Below, in pieces: positions 1 through 12,300 of a DNA stretch of 64,000 bases. Position numbers and translations under genes: made by a program. The stretch comes from Luzula sylvatica. Its lineage: Eukaryota > Streptophyta > Magnoliopsida > Poales > Juncaceae. The DNA lies in assembly GCA_946800325.1 (NCBI GenBank), contig CAMPEJ010000002.1:744001-808000 (forward strand). Reading direction: 5' to 3'. Below the pieces are notes generated by a model. That model saw only the letters and a list, made by a program, of their open reading frames with translations, was not told the DNA's origin and made no database searches. The first letter of the stretch is position 1. Each line of letters begins with the position of its first letter.

Positions 1-124
1 ACAGATTGTTTTGAATCGAAAAACAAACTTTCTTAGTGTTTGTAAATTTTGGTGAAATGTTATGTCGTAAAAGATACGATTCAAATGATCTCAAAATACG
101 TTATTTGAACTCCCCAAAGCATAA
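1..124 (+). repeat. Representative 124-bp monomer
   Basis: This is the first complete unit and a convenient coordinate frame for the others. It carries CpG dinucleotides at 17-18, 77-78 and 99-100, plus an extra one at 65-66 (GTCG), which is a variant of the usual GTGG. A single GATC lies at 87-90. HinfI-type sites (GANTC) lie at 13-17 and 78-82, and ACGT at 98-101. The strand is an arbitrary choice of reading direction. A DpnII/MboI ladder of 124 bp is the expected physical signature. Confidence 0.95.
10..85. repeat. Intra-monomer inverted repeat (9-bp arms), recurring in most monomers
   Basis: TTTGAATCG at 10-18 and CGATTCAAA at 77-85 are exact reverse complements, separated by 58 bp. The arm at 77-85 can equally pair with the next monomer's arm at 134-142, with a 48-bp gap, so the array is a chain of alternating arms. 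A second shorter dyad is TTCAAAT at 80-86 with ATTTGAA at 103-109 (16-bp loop). This is seen directly in the sequence. Whether it forms cruciforms or RNA stems, or is a protein dyad site, is inference. Confidence 0.85.
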
Positions 125-1149
125 ACAGATTGTTTTGAATCGAAAATCAAACTGTCTTAGTGTATGTAAATTTTGGTGAAAAGTTATATGGAAAAAGATA
201 CGATTCAAATGATCTCAAAATACGTTATTTGAACTCCCCAAAGCATAAACAAATTGTTTTGAATCGAAAAACAAACTTTCTTAGTGTTTGTAAATTTGGG
301 TGAAATGTTATGTGGTAAAAGATACGATTCAAATGATCTCAAAATACGTTATTTGAACTCCCCAAAGCATAAACAGATTGTTTTGAATCGAAAAACAAAC
401 TTTCTTAGTGTTTGTAAATTTTGGTGAAATGTTATGTGGTAAAAGATACGAATCAAATGATCTCAAAATACGTTATTTGAACTCCCCAAAGCATAAACAG
501 ATTGTTTTGAATCGAAAAACAAACTTTCTTAGTGTTTGTAAATTTGGGTGAAATGTTATGTGGTAAAAGATACGATTCAAATGATCTCAAAATACGTTAT
601 TTGAACTCCCCAAAGCATAAACAAATTGTTTTGAATCGAAAAACAAAATTTCTTAGTGTTTGTAAATTTTGGTAAAATGTTATGTGGTAAAATATACGAT
701 TCAAATGATCTCAAAATACGTTACTTGAACTCCCCAAAGCATAAACAGATTGTTTTGAATCGAAAAACAAACTTTCTTAGTGTTTGTAAATTTTGTTGAA
801 ATGTTATGTGGTAAAAGATACGATTCAAATGATCTCAAAATACGTTATTTGAACTCCCGAAAGCATAAACAGATTGTTTTAAATCGAAAAACAAACTTTC
901 TTAGTGTTTGTAAATTTTGGTGAAATGTTATGTAGTAAAAGATACGATTCGAATGATCTCAAAATACGTTATTTGAACTCCCCAAAGCATAAACAGATTG
1001 TTTTGAATCGAAAAACAAACTGTCTTAGTGTTTGTAAATTTTGGTGAAATGTTATCTGGAAAAAGATACGATTCAAATGATCCCAAAATACGTTATTTGA
1101 ACTCCCCAAAGCATAAACAAATTGTTTTGAATCGAAAAACAAACTTTCT

Positions 1150-2400
1150 TAGTGTTTGTAAATTTTGGTGAAATGTTATGTAGTAAAAGATACGATTCCA
1201 ATGATCTCAAAATACGTTATTTGAACTCCCCAAAGCATAAACAAATTGTTTTGAATCGAAAAACAAACTTTCTTAGTGTTTGTAAATTTTGGTAAAATGT
1301 TATGTGGTAAAAGATACGATTCAAATGATCTCAAAATACGTTATTTGAACTACCCAAAGCATAAACAGATTGTTTTGAATCGAAAAACAAACTTTCTTAG
1401 TGTTTGTAAATTTTGGTGAAATGTTATGTGGTAAAAGATACGATTCAAATGATCTCAAAATACGTTATTTGAACTCCCCAAAGCATAAACAGATTGTTTT
1501 GAATCGAAAAACAAACTTTCTTAGTGTTTAAAATTTTGGTGAAATGTTATGTAGTAAAAGATACGATTCAAATGATCTCAAAATACGTTATTTGAACTCC
1601 CCAAAGCATAAACAGATTGTTTTGAATCGAAAAACAAACTTTCTTAGTGTTTGTAAATTTGGGTGAAATGTTATGTGGTAAAAGATACGATTCGAATGAT
1701 CTAAAAATACGTTATTTGAACTCCCCAAAGCATAAACAAATTGTTTTGAATCGAAAAACAAACTTTCGTAGCGTTTGTAAATTTTGGTGAAATGTTATGT
1801 AGTAAAAGATACGATTCCAATGATCTCAAAATACGTTATTTGAACTCCCCAAAGCATAAACAAATTGTTTTGAATCGAAAAACAAACTTTCTTAGTGTTT
1901 GTAAATTTTGGTAAAATGTTATGTGGTAAAAGATACGATTCAAATGATCTCAAAATACGTTATTTGAACTACCCAAAGCATAAACAGATTGTTTTGAATC
2001 GAAAAACAAACTTTCTTAGTGTTTGTAAATTTTGGTGAAATGTTATGTGGTAAAAGATACGATTCAAATGATCTCAAAATACGTTATTTGAACTCCCCAA
2101 AGCATAAACAGATTGTTTTGAATCGAAAAACAAACTTTCTTAGTGTTTAAAATTTTGGTGAAATGTTATGTAGTAAAAGATACGATTCAAATGATCTCAA
2201 AATACGTTATTTGAACTCCCCAAAGCATAAACAGATTGTTTTGAATCGAAAAACAAACTTTCTTAGTGTTTGTAAATTTTGGTGAAATGTTATGTGGTAA
2301 AAGATACGATTCGAATGATCTAAAAATATGTTATTTGAACTCCCCAAAGCATAAACAAATTGTTTTGAATCGAAAAACAAACTTTCTTAGTGTTTGTAAA
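1150..2400. repeat. 5-mer tandem duplication, 619-bp offset
   Basis: The rare GATTCCAATG variant at 1191 recurs at 1810, and the TTTAAAATTTT monomer (TTAGTG at 1521) recurs at 2140, both exactly 619 bp apart (five monomers, one of them 123 bp). The CTACCCAAAG variant between them is also shared. Edges are approximate and were judged from where the marker order stops matching. Confidence 0.8.
1489..1611 (+). repeat. Example of 123-bp monomer, TTTAAAATTTT class
   Basis: The unit is one base shorter than the consensus because GTTTGTAAATTTT is replaced by GTTTAAAATTTT. The same class recurs many times, for example near 2140, 3255, 4870, 6107, 10945, 12925, 15030, 17758, 22090, 34955, 40765, 43120, 47090, 49440, 52180 and 63590. 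It is usually followed by a GTAGTAAAAG monomer body. It behaves as an inherited position in several multi-monomer blocks, so it is a lineage marker and not repeated independent error. Confidence 0.9.
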
Positions 2401-3915
2401 TTTTGGTGAAATGTTATGTAGTAAAAGATACGATTCAAATGATCTCAAAATACGTTATTTGAACTCCCCAAAGCATAAACAGATTGTTTTGAATCGAAAA
2501 ACAAACTTTCTTAGTGTTTGTAAATTTGGGTGAAATGTTATGTGGTAAAATATACGATTCAAATGATCTCAAAATACGTTATTTGAACTCCCCAAAGCAT
2601 AAACAAATTGTTTTGAATCGAAAAACAAACTTTCTTAGTGTTTGTAAATTTTGGTAAAATGTTATGTGGTAAAATATACGATTCAAATGATCTCAAAATA
2701 CGTTATTTGAACTCCCCAAAGCATAAACAGATTGTTTTGAATCGAAAAACAAACTTTCTTAGTGTTTGTAAATTTTGTTGAAATGTTATGTGGTAAAAGA
2801 TACGATTCGAATGATCTAAAAATACGTTATTTGAACTCCCCAAAGCATAAACAAATTGTTTTGAATCGAAAAACAAACTTTCGTAGCGTTTGTAAATTTT
2901 GGTGAAATGTTATGTAGTAAAAGATACGATTCAAATGATCTCAAAATACGTTATTTGAACTCCCCAAAGCATAAACAGATTGTTTTGAATCGAAAAACAA
3001 ACTTTCTTAGTGTTTGTAAATTTGGGTGAAATGTTATGTGGTAAAAGATACGATTCGAATGATCTAAAAATACGTTATTTGAACTCCCCAAAGCATAAAC
3101 AAATTGTTTTGAATCGAAAAACAAACTTTCTTAGTGTTTGTAAATTTTGGTGAAATGTTATGTGGTAAAAGATACGATTCAAATGATCTCAAAATAGGTT
3201 ATTTGAACTCCCCAAAGCATAAACAGATTGTTTTGAATCGAAAAACAAACTTTCTTAGTGTTTAAAATTTTGGTGAAATGTTATGTAGTAAAAGATACGA
3301 TTCAAATGATCTCAAAATACGTTATTTGAACTCCCCAAAGCATAAACAGATTGTTTTGAATCGAAAAACAAACTTTCTTAGTGTTTGTAAATTTTGGTGA
3401 AATGTTATGTGGTAAAAGATACGATTCGAATGATCTAAAAATATGTTATTTGAACTCCCCAAAGCATAAACAAATTGTTTTGAATCGAAAAACAAACTTT
3501 CTTAGTGTTTGTAAATTTTGGTGAAATGTTATGTAGTAAAAGATACGATTCAAATGATCTCAAAATACGTTATTTGAACTCCCCAAAGCATAAACAGATT
3601 GTTTTGAATCGAAAAACAAACTTTCTTAGTGTTTGTAAATTTGGGTGAAATGTTATGTGGTAAAATATACGATTCAAATGATCTCAAAATACGTTATTTG
3701 AACTCCCCAAAGCATAAACAAATTGTTTTGAATCGAAAAACAAACTTTCTTAGTGTTTGTAAATTTTGGTAAAATGTTATGTGGTAAAATATACGATTCA
3801 AATGATCTCAAAATACGTTATTTGAACTCCCCAAAGCATAAACAGATTGTTTTGAATCGAAAAACAAACTTTCTTAGTGTTTGTAAATTTTGTTGAAATG
3901 TTATGTGGTAAAAGA
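2010..3915. repeat. 9-mer tandem duplication, 1,115-bp offset
   Basis: Three markers recur exactly 1,115 bp apart: the 123-bp monomer (2140 and 3255), the GATTCGAATGATC/TATG monomer (2306 and 3421) and the TTTTGTTGAAATG variant (2773 and 3888). This is nine monomers, one of them 123 bp. It overlaps the 5-mer duplication to its left, so the two events are nested or successive. Confidence 0.82.
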
Positions 3916-4219
3916 TACGATTCAAATGATCTCAAAATACGTTATTTGAACTCCCCAAAGCATAAACAGATTGTTTTGAATCGAAAAACAAACTTTCGTA
4001 GTGTTTGTAAATTTTGGTGAAATTTTATGTGGTACAAGATACGATTCAAATTATCTCAAAATACGTTATTTGAACTCCCCAAAGCATAAACAAATTGTTT
4101 TGAATCGAAAAACAAACTTTCTTAGTGTTTGTAAATTTTGGTAAAATGTTATATGGTAAAAGATACGATTCAAATGATCTCAAAATATGTTATTTGAACT
4201 ACCCAAAGCATAAACAGAT

Positions 4220-6440
4220 TGTTTTGAATCGAAAAACAAACTTTCTTAGTGTTTGTAAATTTTGGTGAAATGTTATGTGGTAAAAGATACGATTCAAATG
4301 ATCTCAAAATACGTTATTTGAACTCCCCAAAGCATAAACAGATTGTTTGGAATCGAAAAACAAACTTTCTTAGTGTTTACAATTTTGGTGAAATGTTATG
4401 TAGTAAAAGATACGATTCAAATGATCTCAAAATACGTTATTTGAACTCCCCAAAGCATAAACATATTGTTTTGAATCGAAAAACAAACTTTCTTAGTGTT
4501 TGTAAATTTTGGTGAAATGTTATGTCGTAAAAGATACGATTCAAATGATCTCAAAATACGTTATTTGAACTCCCCAAAGCATAAACAGATTGTTTTGAAT
4601 CGAAAAACAAACTGTCGTGGTGTTTGTAAATTTTGGTGAAATGTTATGTGGTAAAAGATACGATTCGAATGATCTAAAAATATGTTATTTGAACTCCCCA
4701 AAGCATAAACAGATTGTTTTGAATCGAAAAACAAACTTTCTTAGTGTTTGTAAATTTTGGTGAAATGTTATGTGGTAAAAGATACGATTCAAATGATCTC
4801 AAAATACGTTATTTGAACTCCCCAAAGCATAAACAGATTGTTTTGAATCGAAAAACAAACTTTCTTAGTGTTTAAAATTTTGGTGAAATGTTATGTAGTA
4901 AAAGATACGATTCAAATGATCTCAAAATACGTTATTTGAACTCCCCAAAGCATAAACAGATTGTTTTGAATCGAAAAACAAACTTTCTTAGTGTTTGTAA
5001 ATTTTGGTGAAATGTTATGTGGTAAAAGATACGATTCGAATGATCTCAAAATATGTTATTTGAACTCCCCAAAACATAAACAAATTGTTTTGAATCGAAA
5101 AACAAACTTTCTTAGTGTTTGTAAATTTTGGTGAAATGTTATGTAGTAAAAGATACGATTCCAATGATCTCAAAATACGTTATTTGAACTCCCCAAAGCA
5201 TAAACAGATTGTATTGAATCGAAAAACAAACTTTCTTAGTGTTTGTAAATTTTGGTAAAATGTTATGTAGTAAAAGATACGATTCAAATGATCTCAAAAT
5301 ACGTTATTTGAACTCCCCAAAGCATAAACAGATTGTTTTGAATCGAAAAACAAACTTTCTTAGTGTTTGTAAATTTTGGTGAAATGTTATGTGGTAAAAG
5401 ATACGAATCAAATGATCTCAAAATACGTTATTTGAATTCCCCAAAGCATAAACAGATTGTTTTGAATCGAAAAACAAACTTTCTTAGTGTTTGTAAATTT
5501 GGGTGAAATGTTATGTGGTAAAAGATACGATTCAAATGATCTCAAAATACGTTATTTGAACTCCCCAAAGCATAAACAGATTGTTTGGAATCGAAAAACA
5601 AACTTTCTTAGTGTTTACAATTTTGGTGAAATGTTATGTCGTAAAAGATACGATTCAAATGATCTCAAAATACGTTATTTGAACTCCCCAAAGCATAAAC
5701 ATATTGTTTTGAATCGAAAAACAAACTTTCTTAGTGTTTGTAAATTTTGGTGAAATGTTATGTCGTAAAAGATACGATTCAAATGATCTCAAAATACGTT
5801 ATTTGAACTCCCCAAAGCATAAACAGATTGTTTTGAATCGAAAAACAAACTGTCGTGGTGTTTGTAAATTTTGGTGAAATGTTATGTGGTAAAAGATACG
5901 ATTCGAATGATCTAAAAATATGTTATTTGAACTCCCCAAAGCATAAACAAATTGTTTTGAATCGAAAAACAAACTTTCTTAGTGTTTGTAAATTTTGGTG
6001 AAATGTTATGTGGTAAAAGATACGATTCAAATGATCTCAAAATACGTTATTTGAACTCCCCAAAGCATAAACAGATTGTTTTGAATCGAAAAACAAACTT
6101 TCTTAGTGTTTAAAATTTTGGTGAAATGTTATGTAGTAAAAGATACGATTCAAATGATCTCAAAATACGTTATTTGAACTCCCCAAAGCATAAACAGATT
6201 GTTTTGAATCGAAAAACAAACTTTCTTAGTGTTTGTAAATTTTGGTGAAATGTTATGTGGTAAAAGATACGATTCGAATGATCTAAAAATATGTTATTTG
6301 AACTCCCCAAAACATAAACAAATTGTTTTGAATCGAAAAACAAACTTTCTTAGTGTTTGTAAATTTTGGTGAAATGTTATGTAGTAAAAGATACGATTCC
6401 AATGATCTCAAAATACGTTATTTGAACTCCCCAAAGCATA
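4220..6440. repeat. 10-mer tandem duplication, 1,238-bp offset
   Basis: ACTGTCGTGG at 4611 and 5849, CCCAAAACAT at about 5071 and 6309, and GATTCCAATG at 5157 and 6395 are each 1,238 bp apart. That equals ten monomers including two 123-bp units. CGTGG and AAAACAT are rare elsewhere, being seen again only in the 12-16 kb copies. After about 5,200/6,440 the marker order diverges: GTATTGAATC at 5211 has no partner at 6449, and the next one is at 6573. Confidence 0.85.
4338..4460 (+). repeat. Example of 123-bp monomer, TTTACAATTTT class
   Basis: This is a second 123-bp class, with GTTTACAATTTT in place of GTTTGTAAATTTT. Because 123 is divisible by three, the frame stays open from the preceding monomer into this one, producing short open frames of about 88-93 codons wherever the class occurs (for example 4249-4515, 12302-12568, 21096-21377, 31001-31282, 44105-44371). 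Two successive units of this class at 11,690-12,060 give the longest, 129 codons. These frames are consequences of repeat length and are not annotated as genes. Confidence 0.9.
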
Positions 6441-6599
6441 AACAAATTGTTTTGAATCGAAAAACAAACTTTCTTAGTGTTTGTAAATTTTGGTAAAATG
6501 TTATGTGGTAAAAGATACGATTCAAATGATCTCAAAATACGTTATTTGAACTACCCAAAGCATAAACAGATTGTATTGAATCGAAAAACAAACTTTCTT

Positions 6600-7590
6600 A
6601 GTGTTTGTAAATTTTGGTAAAATGTTATGTAGTAAAAGATACGATTCAAATGATCTCAAAATACGTTATTTGAACTCCCCAAAGCATAAACAGATTGTTT
6701 TGAATCGAAAAACAAACTTTCTTAGTGTTTGTAAATTTTGGTGAAATGTTATGTGGTAAAAGATACGAATCAAATGATCTCAAAATACGTTATTTGAATT
6801 CCCCAAAGCATAAACAGATTGTTTTGAATCGAAAAACAAACTTTCTTAGTGTTTGTAAATTTGGGTGAAATGTTATGTGGTAAAAGATACGATTCAAATG
6901 ATCTCAAAATACGTTATTTGAACTCCCCAAAGCATAAACAAATTGTTTTGAATCGAAAAACAAAATTTCTTAGTGTTTGTAAATTTTGGTAAAATGTTAT
7001 GTGGTAAAATATACGATTCAAATGATCTCAAAATACGTTACTTGAACTCCCCAAAGCATAAACAGATTGTTTTGAATCGAAAAACAAACTTTCTTAGTGT
7101 TTGTAAATTTTGGTAAAATGTTATGTAGTAAAAGATACGATTCAAATGATCTCAAAATACGTTATTTGAACTCCCCAAAGCATAAACAGATTGTTTTGAA
7201 TCGAAAAACAAACTTTCTTAGTGTTTGTAAATTTTGGTGAAATGTTATGTGGTAAAAGATACGAATCAAATGATCTCAAAATACGTTATTTGAACTCCCC
7301 AAAGCATAAACAGATTGTTTTGAATCGAAAAACAAACTTTCTTAGTGTTTGTAAATTTGGGTGAAATGTTATGTGGTAAAAGATACGATTCAAATGATCT
7401 CAAAATACGTTATTTGAACTCCCCAAAGCATAAACAAATTGTTTTGAATCGAAAAACAAAATTTCTTAGTGTTTGTAAATTTTGGTAAAATGTTATGTGG
7501 TAAAATATACGATTCAAATGATCTCAAAATACGTTACTTGAACTCCCCAAAGCATAAACAGATTGTTTTGAATCGAAAAACAAACTTTCT
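6600..7590. repeat. 4-mer tandem duplication, 496-bp offset
   Basis: The four-monomer order is: GGTAAAATG with GTAGT; GGTGAAATG with ACGAATC; GGGTGAAATG; then ACAAAATTTC with GGTAAAATG and CGTTACTTG. It occurs twice, with ACGTTACTTG at 7035 and 7531 (496 bp, 4 x 124). The same doubled 4-mer is present at 13.4-14.4 kb and 15.5-16.5 kb. It therefore existed before those larger segments were duplicated. Confidence 0.85.
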
Positions 7591-10000
7591 TAGTGTTTGT
7601 AAATTTTGGTGAAATGTTATGTGGTAAAAGATACGATTCAAATGATCTCAAAATACGTTATTTGAACTCCCGAAAGCATAAACAGATTGTTTTAAATCGA
7701 AAAACAAACTTTCTTAGTGTTTGTAAATTTTGGTGAAATGTTATGTAGTAAAAGATACGATTCGAATGATCTCAAAATACGTTATTTGAACTCCCCAAAG
7801 CATAAACAAATTGTTTTGAATCGAAAAACAAAATTTCTTAGTGTTTGTAAATTTGGGTGAAATGTTATGTGGTAAAAGATACGATTCAAATGATCTCAAA
7901 ATACGTTATTTGAACTCCCCAAAGCATAAACAAATTGTTTTGAATCGAAAAACAAACTTTCTTAGTGTTTGTAAATTTGGGTGAAATGTTATGTGGTAAA
8001 AGATACGATTCAAATGATCTCAAAATACGTTATTTGAACTCCCCAAAGCATAAACAAATTGTTTTGAATCGAAAAACAAAATTTCTTAGTGTTTGTAAAT
8101 TTTGGTAAAATGTTATGTGGTAAAATATACGATTCAAATGATCTCAAAATACGTTACTTGAACTCCCCAAAGCATAAACAGATTGTTTTGAATCGAAAAA
8201 CAAACTTTCTTAGTGTTTGTAAATTTTGGTAAAATGTTATGTAGTAAAAGATACGATTCAAATGATCTCAAAATACGTTATTTGAACTCCCCAAAGCATA
8301 AACAGATTGTTTTGAATCGAAAAACAAACTTTCTTAGTGTTTGTAAATTTTGGTGAAATGTTATGTGGTAAAAGATACGAATCAAATGATCTCAAAATAC
8401 GTTATTTGAACTCCCCAAAGCATAAACAGATTGTTTTGAATCGAAAAACAAACTTTCTTAGTGTTTGTAAATTTGGGTGAAATGTTATGTGGTAAAAGAT
8501 ACGATTCAAATGATCTCAAAATACGTTATTTGAACTCCCCAAAGCATAAACAGATTGTTTTGAATCGAAAAACAAACTGTCTTAGTGTTTGTAAATTTTG
8601 GTGAAATGTTATCTGGAAAAAGATACGATTCAAATGATCCCAAAATACGTTATTTGAACTCCCCAAAGCATAAACAAATTGTTTTGAATCGAAAAACAAA
8701 CTTTCTTAGTGTTTGTAAATTTTGGTGAAATGTTATGTGGTAAAAGATACGATTCAAATGATCTCAAAATACGTTATTTGAACTCCCGAAAGCATAAACA
8801 GATTGTTTTAAATCGAAAAACAAACTTTCTTAGTGTTTGTAAATTTTGGTGAAATGTTATGTAGTAAAAGATACGATTCGAATGATCTCAAAATACGTTA
8901 TTTGAACTCCCCAAAGCATAAACAAATTGTTTTGAATCGAAAAACAAAATTTCTTAGTGTTTGTAAATTTGGGTGAAATGTTATGTGGTAAAAGATACGA
9001 TTCAAATGATCTCAAAATACGTTATTTGAACTCCCCAAAGCATAAACAAATTGTTTTGAATCGAAAAACAAACTTTCTTAGTGTTTGTAAATTTGGGTGA
9101 AATGTTATGTGGTAAAAGATACGATTCAAATGATCTCAAAATACGTTATTTGAACTCCCCAAAGCATAAACAAATTGTTTTGAATCGAAAAACAAAATTT
9201 CTTAGTGTTTGTAAATTTTGGTAAAATGTTATGTGGTAAAATATACGATTCAAATGATCTCAAAATACGTTACTTGAACTCCCCAAAGCATAAACAGATT
9301 GTTTTGAATCGAAAAACAAACTTTCTTAGTGTTTGTAAATTTTGGTAAAATGTTATGTAGTAAAATATACGATTCAAATGATCTCAAAATACGTTATTTG
9401 AACTCCCCAAAGCATAAACAGATTGTTTTGAATCGAAAAACAAACTTTCTTAGTGTTTGTAAATTTTGGTGAAATGTTATGTGGTAAAAGATACGAATCA
9501 AATGATCTCAAAATACGTTATTTGAACTCCCCAAAGCATAAACAGATTGTTTTGAATCGAAAAACAAACTTTCTTAGTGTTTGTAAATTTGGGTGAAATG
9601 TTATGTGGTAAAAGATACGATTCAAATGATCTCAAAATACGTTATTTGAACTCCCCAAAGCATAAACAAATTGTTTTGAATCGAAAAACAAACTTTCTTA
9701 GTGTTTGTAAATTTTGGTAAAATGTTATGTGGTAAAATATACGATTCAAATGATCTCAAAATACGTTACTTGAACTCCCCAAAGCATAAACAGATTGTTT
9801 TGAATCGAAAAACAAACTTTCTTAGTGTTTGTAAATTTTGGTGAAATGTTATGTGGTAAAAGATACGATTCAAATGATCTCAAAATACGTTATTTGAACT
9901 CCCGAATGCATAAACAGATTGTTTTAAATCGAAAAACAAACTTACTTAGTGTTTGTAAATTTTGGTGAAATGTTATGTAGTAAAAGATACGATTCGAATG
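7100..10000. repeat. 9-mer higher-order repeat, 1,116 bp, about 2.6 copies
   Basis: The CTCCCGAA variant occurs at 7671, 8787 and 9903, exactly 1,116 bp apart (9 x 124). The order of monomer types between these points is the same in eight of nine positions. In the first copy position eight is an ACTGTC/TATCTGG/GATCCC monomer, whereas in the second it is a GGTAAAATG/CGTTACTTG monomer. That single swap shows exchange or gene conversion between neighbouring blocks. Confidence 0.87.
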
Positions 10001-12300
10001 ATCTCAAAATACGTTATTTGAACTCCCCAAAGCATAAACAGATTGTTTTGAATCGAAAAACAAACTGTCTTAGTGTTTGTAAATTTTGGTGAAATATTAT
10101 CTGGAAAAAGATACGATTCAAATGATCCCAAAATACGTTATTTGAACTCCCCAAAGCATAAACAAATTGTTTTGAATCGAAAAACAAACTTTCTTAGTGT
10201 TTGTAAATTTTGGTGAAATGTTATGTGGTAAAAGATACGATTCAAATGATCTCAAAATACGTTATTTGAACTCCCCAAAGCATAAACAGATTGTTTTGAA
10301 TAGAAAAACAAACTTTCTTAGTGTTTGTAAATTTTGGTGAAATGTTATGTGGTAAAAGATACGATTCAAATGATCTCAAAATACGTTATTTGAACTCCCC
10401 AAAGCATAAACAGATTGTTTTGAATCGAAAAACAAACTTTCTTAGTGTTTGTAAATTTTGGGGAAATGTTATGTGGTAAAAGATACGATTCGAATGATCT
10501 AAAAATATGTTATTTGAACTCCCCAAAGCATAAACAAATTGTTTTGAATCGAAAAACAAACTTTCGTAGTGTTTGTAAATTTTGGTGAAATGTTATGTAG
10601 TAAAAGATACGATTCCAATGATCTCAAAATACGTTATTTGAACTCCCCAAAGCATAAACAAATTGTTTTGAATCGAAAAACAAACTTTCTTAGTGTTTGT
10701 AAATTTTGGTAAAATGTTATGTGGTAAAAGATACGATTCAAATGATCTCAAAATACGTTATTTGAACTACCCAAAGCATAAACAGATTGTTTTGAATCGA
10801 AAAACAAACTTTCTTAGTGTTTGTAAATTTTGGTGAAATGTTATGTGGTAAAAGATACGATTCAAATGATCTCAAAATACGTTATTTGAACTCCCCAAAG
10901 CATAAACAGATTGTTTTGAATCGAAAAACAAACTTTCTTAGTGTTTAAAATTTTGGTGAAATGTTATGTAGTAAAAGATACGATTCAAATGATCTCAAAA
11001 TACGTTATTTGAACTCCCCAAAGCATAAACAGATTGTTTTGAATCGAAAAACAAACTTTCTTAGTGTTTGTAAATTTTGGTGAAATGTTATGTGGTAAAA
11101 GATACGATTCGAATGATCTAAAAATATGTTATTTGAACTCCCCAAAGCATAAACAAATTGTTTTGAATCGAAAAACAAACTTTCTTAGTGTTTGTAAATT
11201 TTGGTGAAATGTTATGTAGTAAAAGATACGATTCAAATGATCTCAAAATACGTTATTTGAACTCCCCAAAGCATAAACAGATTGTTTTGAATCGAAAAAC
11301 AAACTTTCTTAGTGTTTGTAAATTTGGGTGAAATGTTATGTGGTAAAATATACGATTCAAATGATCTCAAAATACGTTATTTGAACTCCCCAAAGCATAA
11401 ACAAATTGTTTTGAATCGAAAAACAAACTTTCTTAGTGTTTGTAAATTTTGGTAAAATGTTATGTGGTAAAATATACGATTCAAATGATCTCAAAATACG
11501 TTATTTGAACTCCCCAAAGCATAAACAAATTGTTTTGAATCGAAAAACAAACTTTCTTAGTGTTTGTAAATTTTGGTAAAATGTTATATGGTAAAAGATA
11601 CGATTCAAATGATCTCAAAATATGTTATTTGAACTACCCAAAGCATAAACAGATTGTTTTGAATCGAAAAACAAACTTTCTTAGTGTTTGTAAATTTTGG
11701 TGAAATGTTATGTGGTAAAAGATACGATTCAAATGATCTCAAAATACGTTATTTGAACTCCCCAAAGCATAAACAGATTGTTTGGAATCGAAAAACAAAC
11801 TTTCTTAGTGTTTACAATTTTGGTGAAATGTTATGTAGTAAAAGATACGATTCAAATGATCTCAAAATACGTTATTTGAACTCCCCAAAGCATAAACATA
11901 TTGTTTTGAATCGAAAAACAAACTTTCTTAGTGTTTACAATTTTGGTGAAATGTTATGTAGTAAAAGATACGATTCAAATGATCTCAAAATACGTTATTT
12001 GAACTCCCCAAAGCATAAACAGATTGTTTTGAATCGAAAAACAAACTTTCGTAGTGTTTGTAAATTTTGGTGAAATTTTATGTGGTACAAGATACGATTC
12101 AAATTATCTCAAAATACGTTATTTGAACTCCCCAAAGCATAAACAAATTGTTTTGAATCGAAAAACAAACTTTCTTAGTGTTTGTAAATTTTGGTAAAAT
12201 GTTATATGGTAAAAGATACGATTCAAATGATCTCAAAATATGTTATTTGAACTACCCAAAGCATAAACAGATTGTTTTGAATCGAAAAACAAACTTTCTT
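10000..12300. repeat. Mosaic segment with one copy of a recurrent 9-mer module
   Basis: From the TTTTGGGGAAATG monomer at about 10,460 the type order is: GATTCGAATG/TATG; TTTCGTAG with GATTCCAATG; GGTAAAATG with CTACCC; plain; TTTAAAATTTT; GATTCGAATG/TATG; GTAGT; GGGTG; GGTAAAATG with AAAATATACG. The same order recurs at about 34.47, 35.59, 40.28 and 42.64 kb, and in part near 20.0 and 21.6 kb. From about 12,000 the segment begins to match 3.97 kb onward at an offset of 8,053 bp. Confidence 0.75.

Noticed and set aside
7..25. CENP-B box on the reverse strand (TTTCGATTCAAAACAAT)
   Set aside because: It matches the TTCGNNNNA half of the known box, but the essential CGGG half is replaced by ACAA, so only five of nine fixed positions fit, which is easily chance.
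11684..12073. 129-codon plus-strand open frame, and the related 88-93 codon frames beginning with MFVNFGEMLC
   Set aside because: It is three satellite monomers read through two adjacent 123-bp units. The same peptide text recurs wherever a 123-bp unit occurs, no codon bias or conserved start context is visible, and the frame is lost in every 124-bp step.
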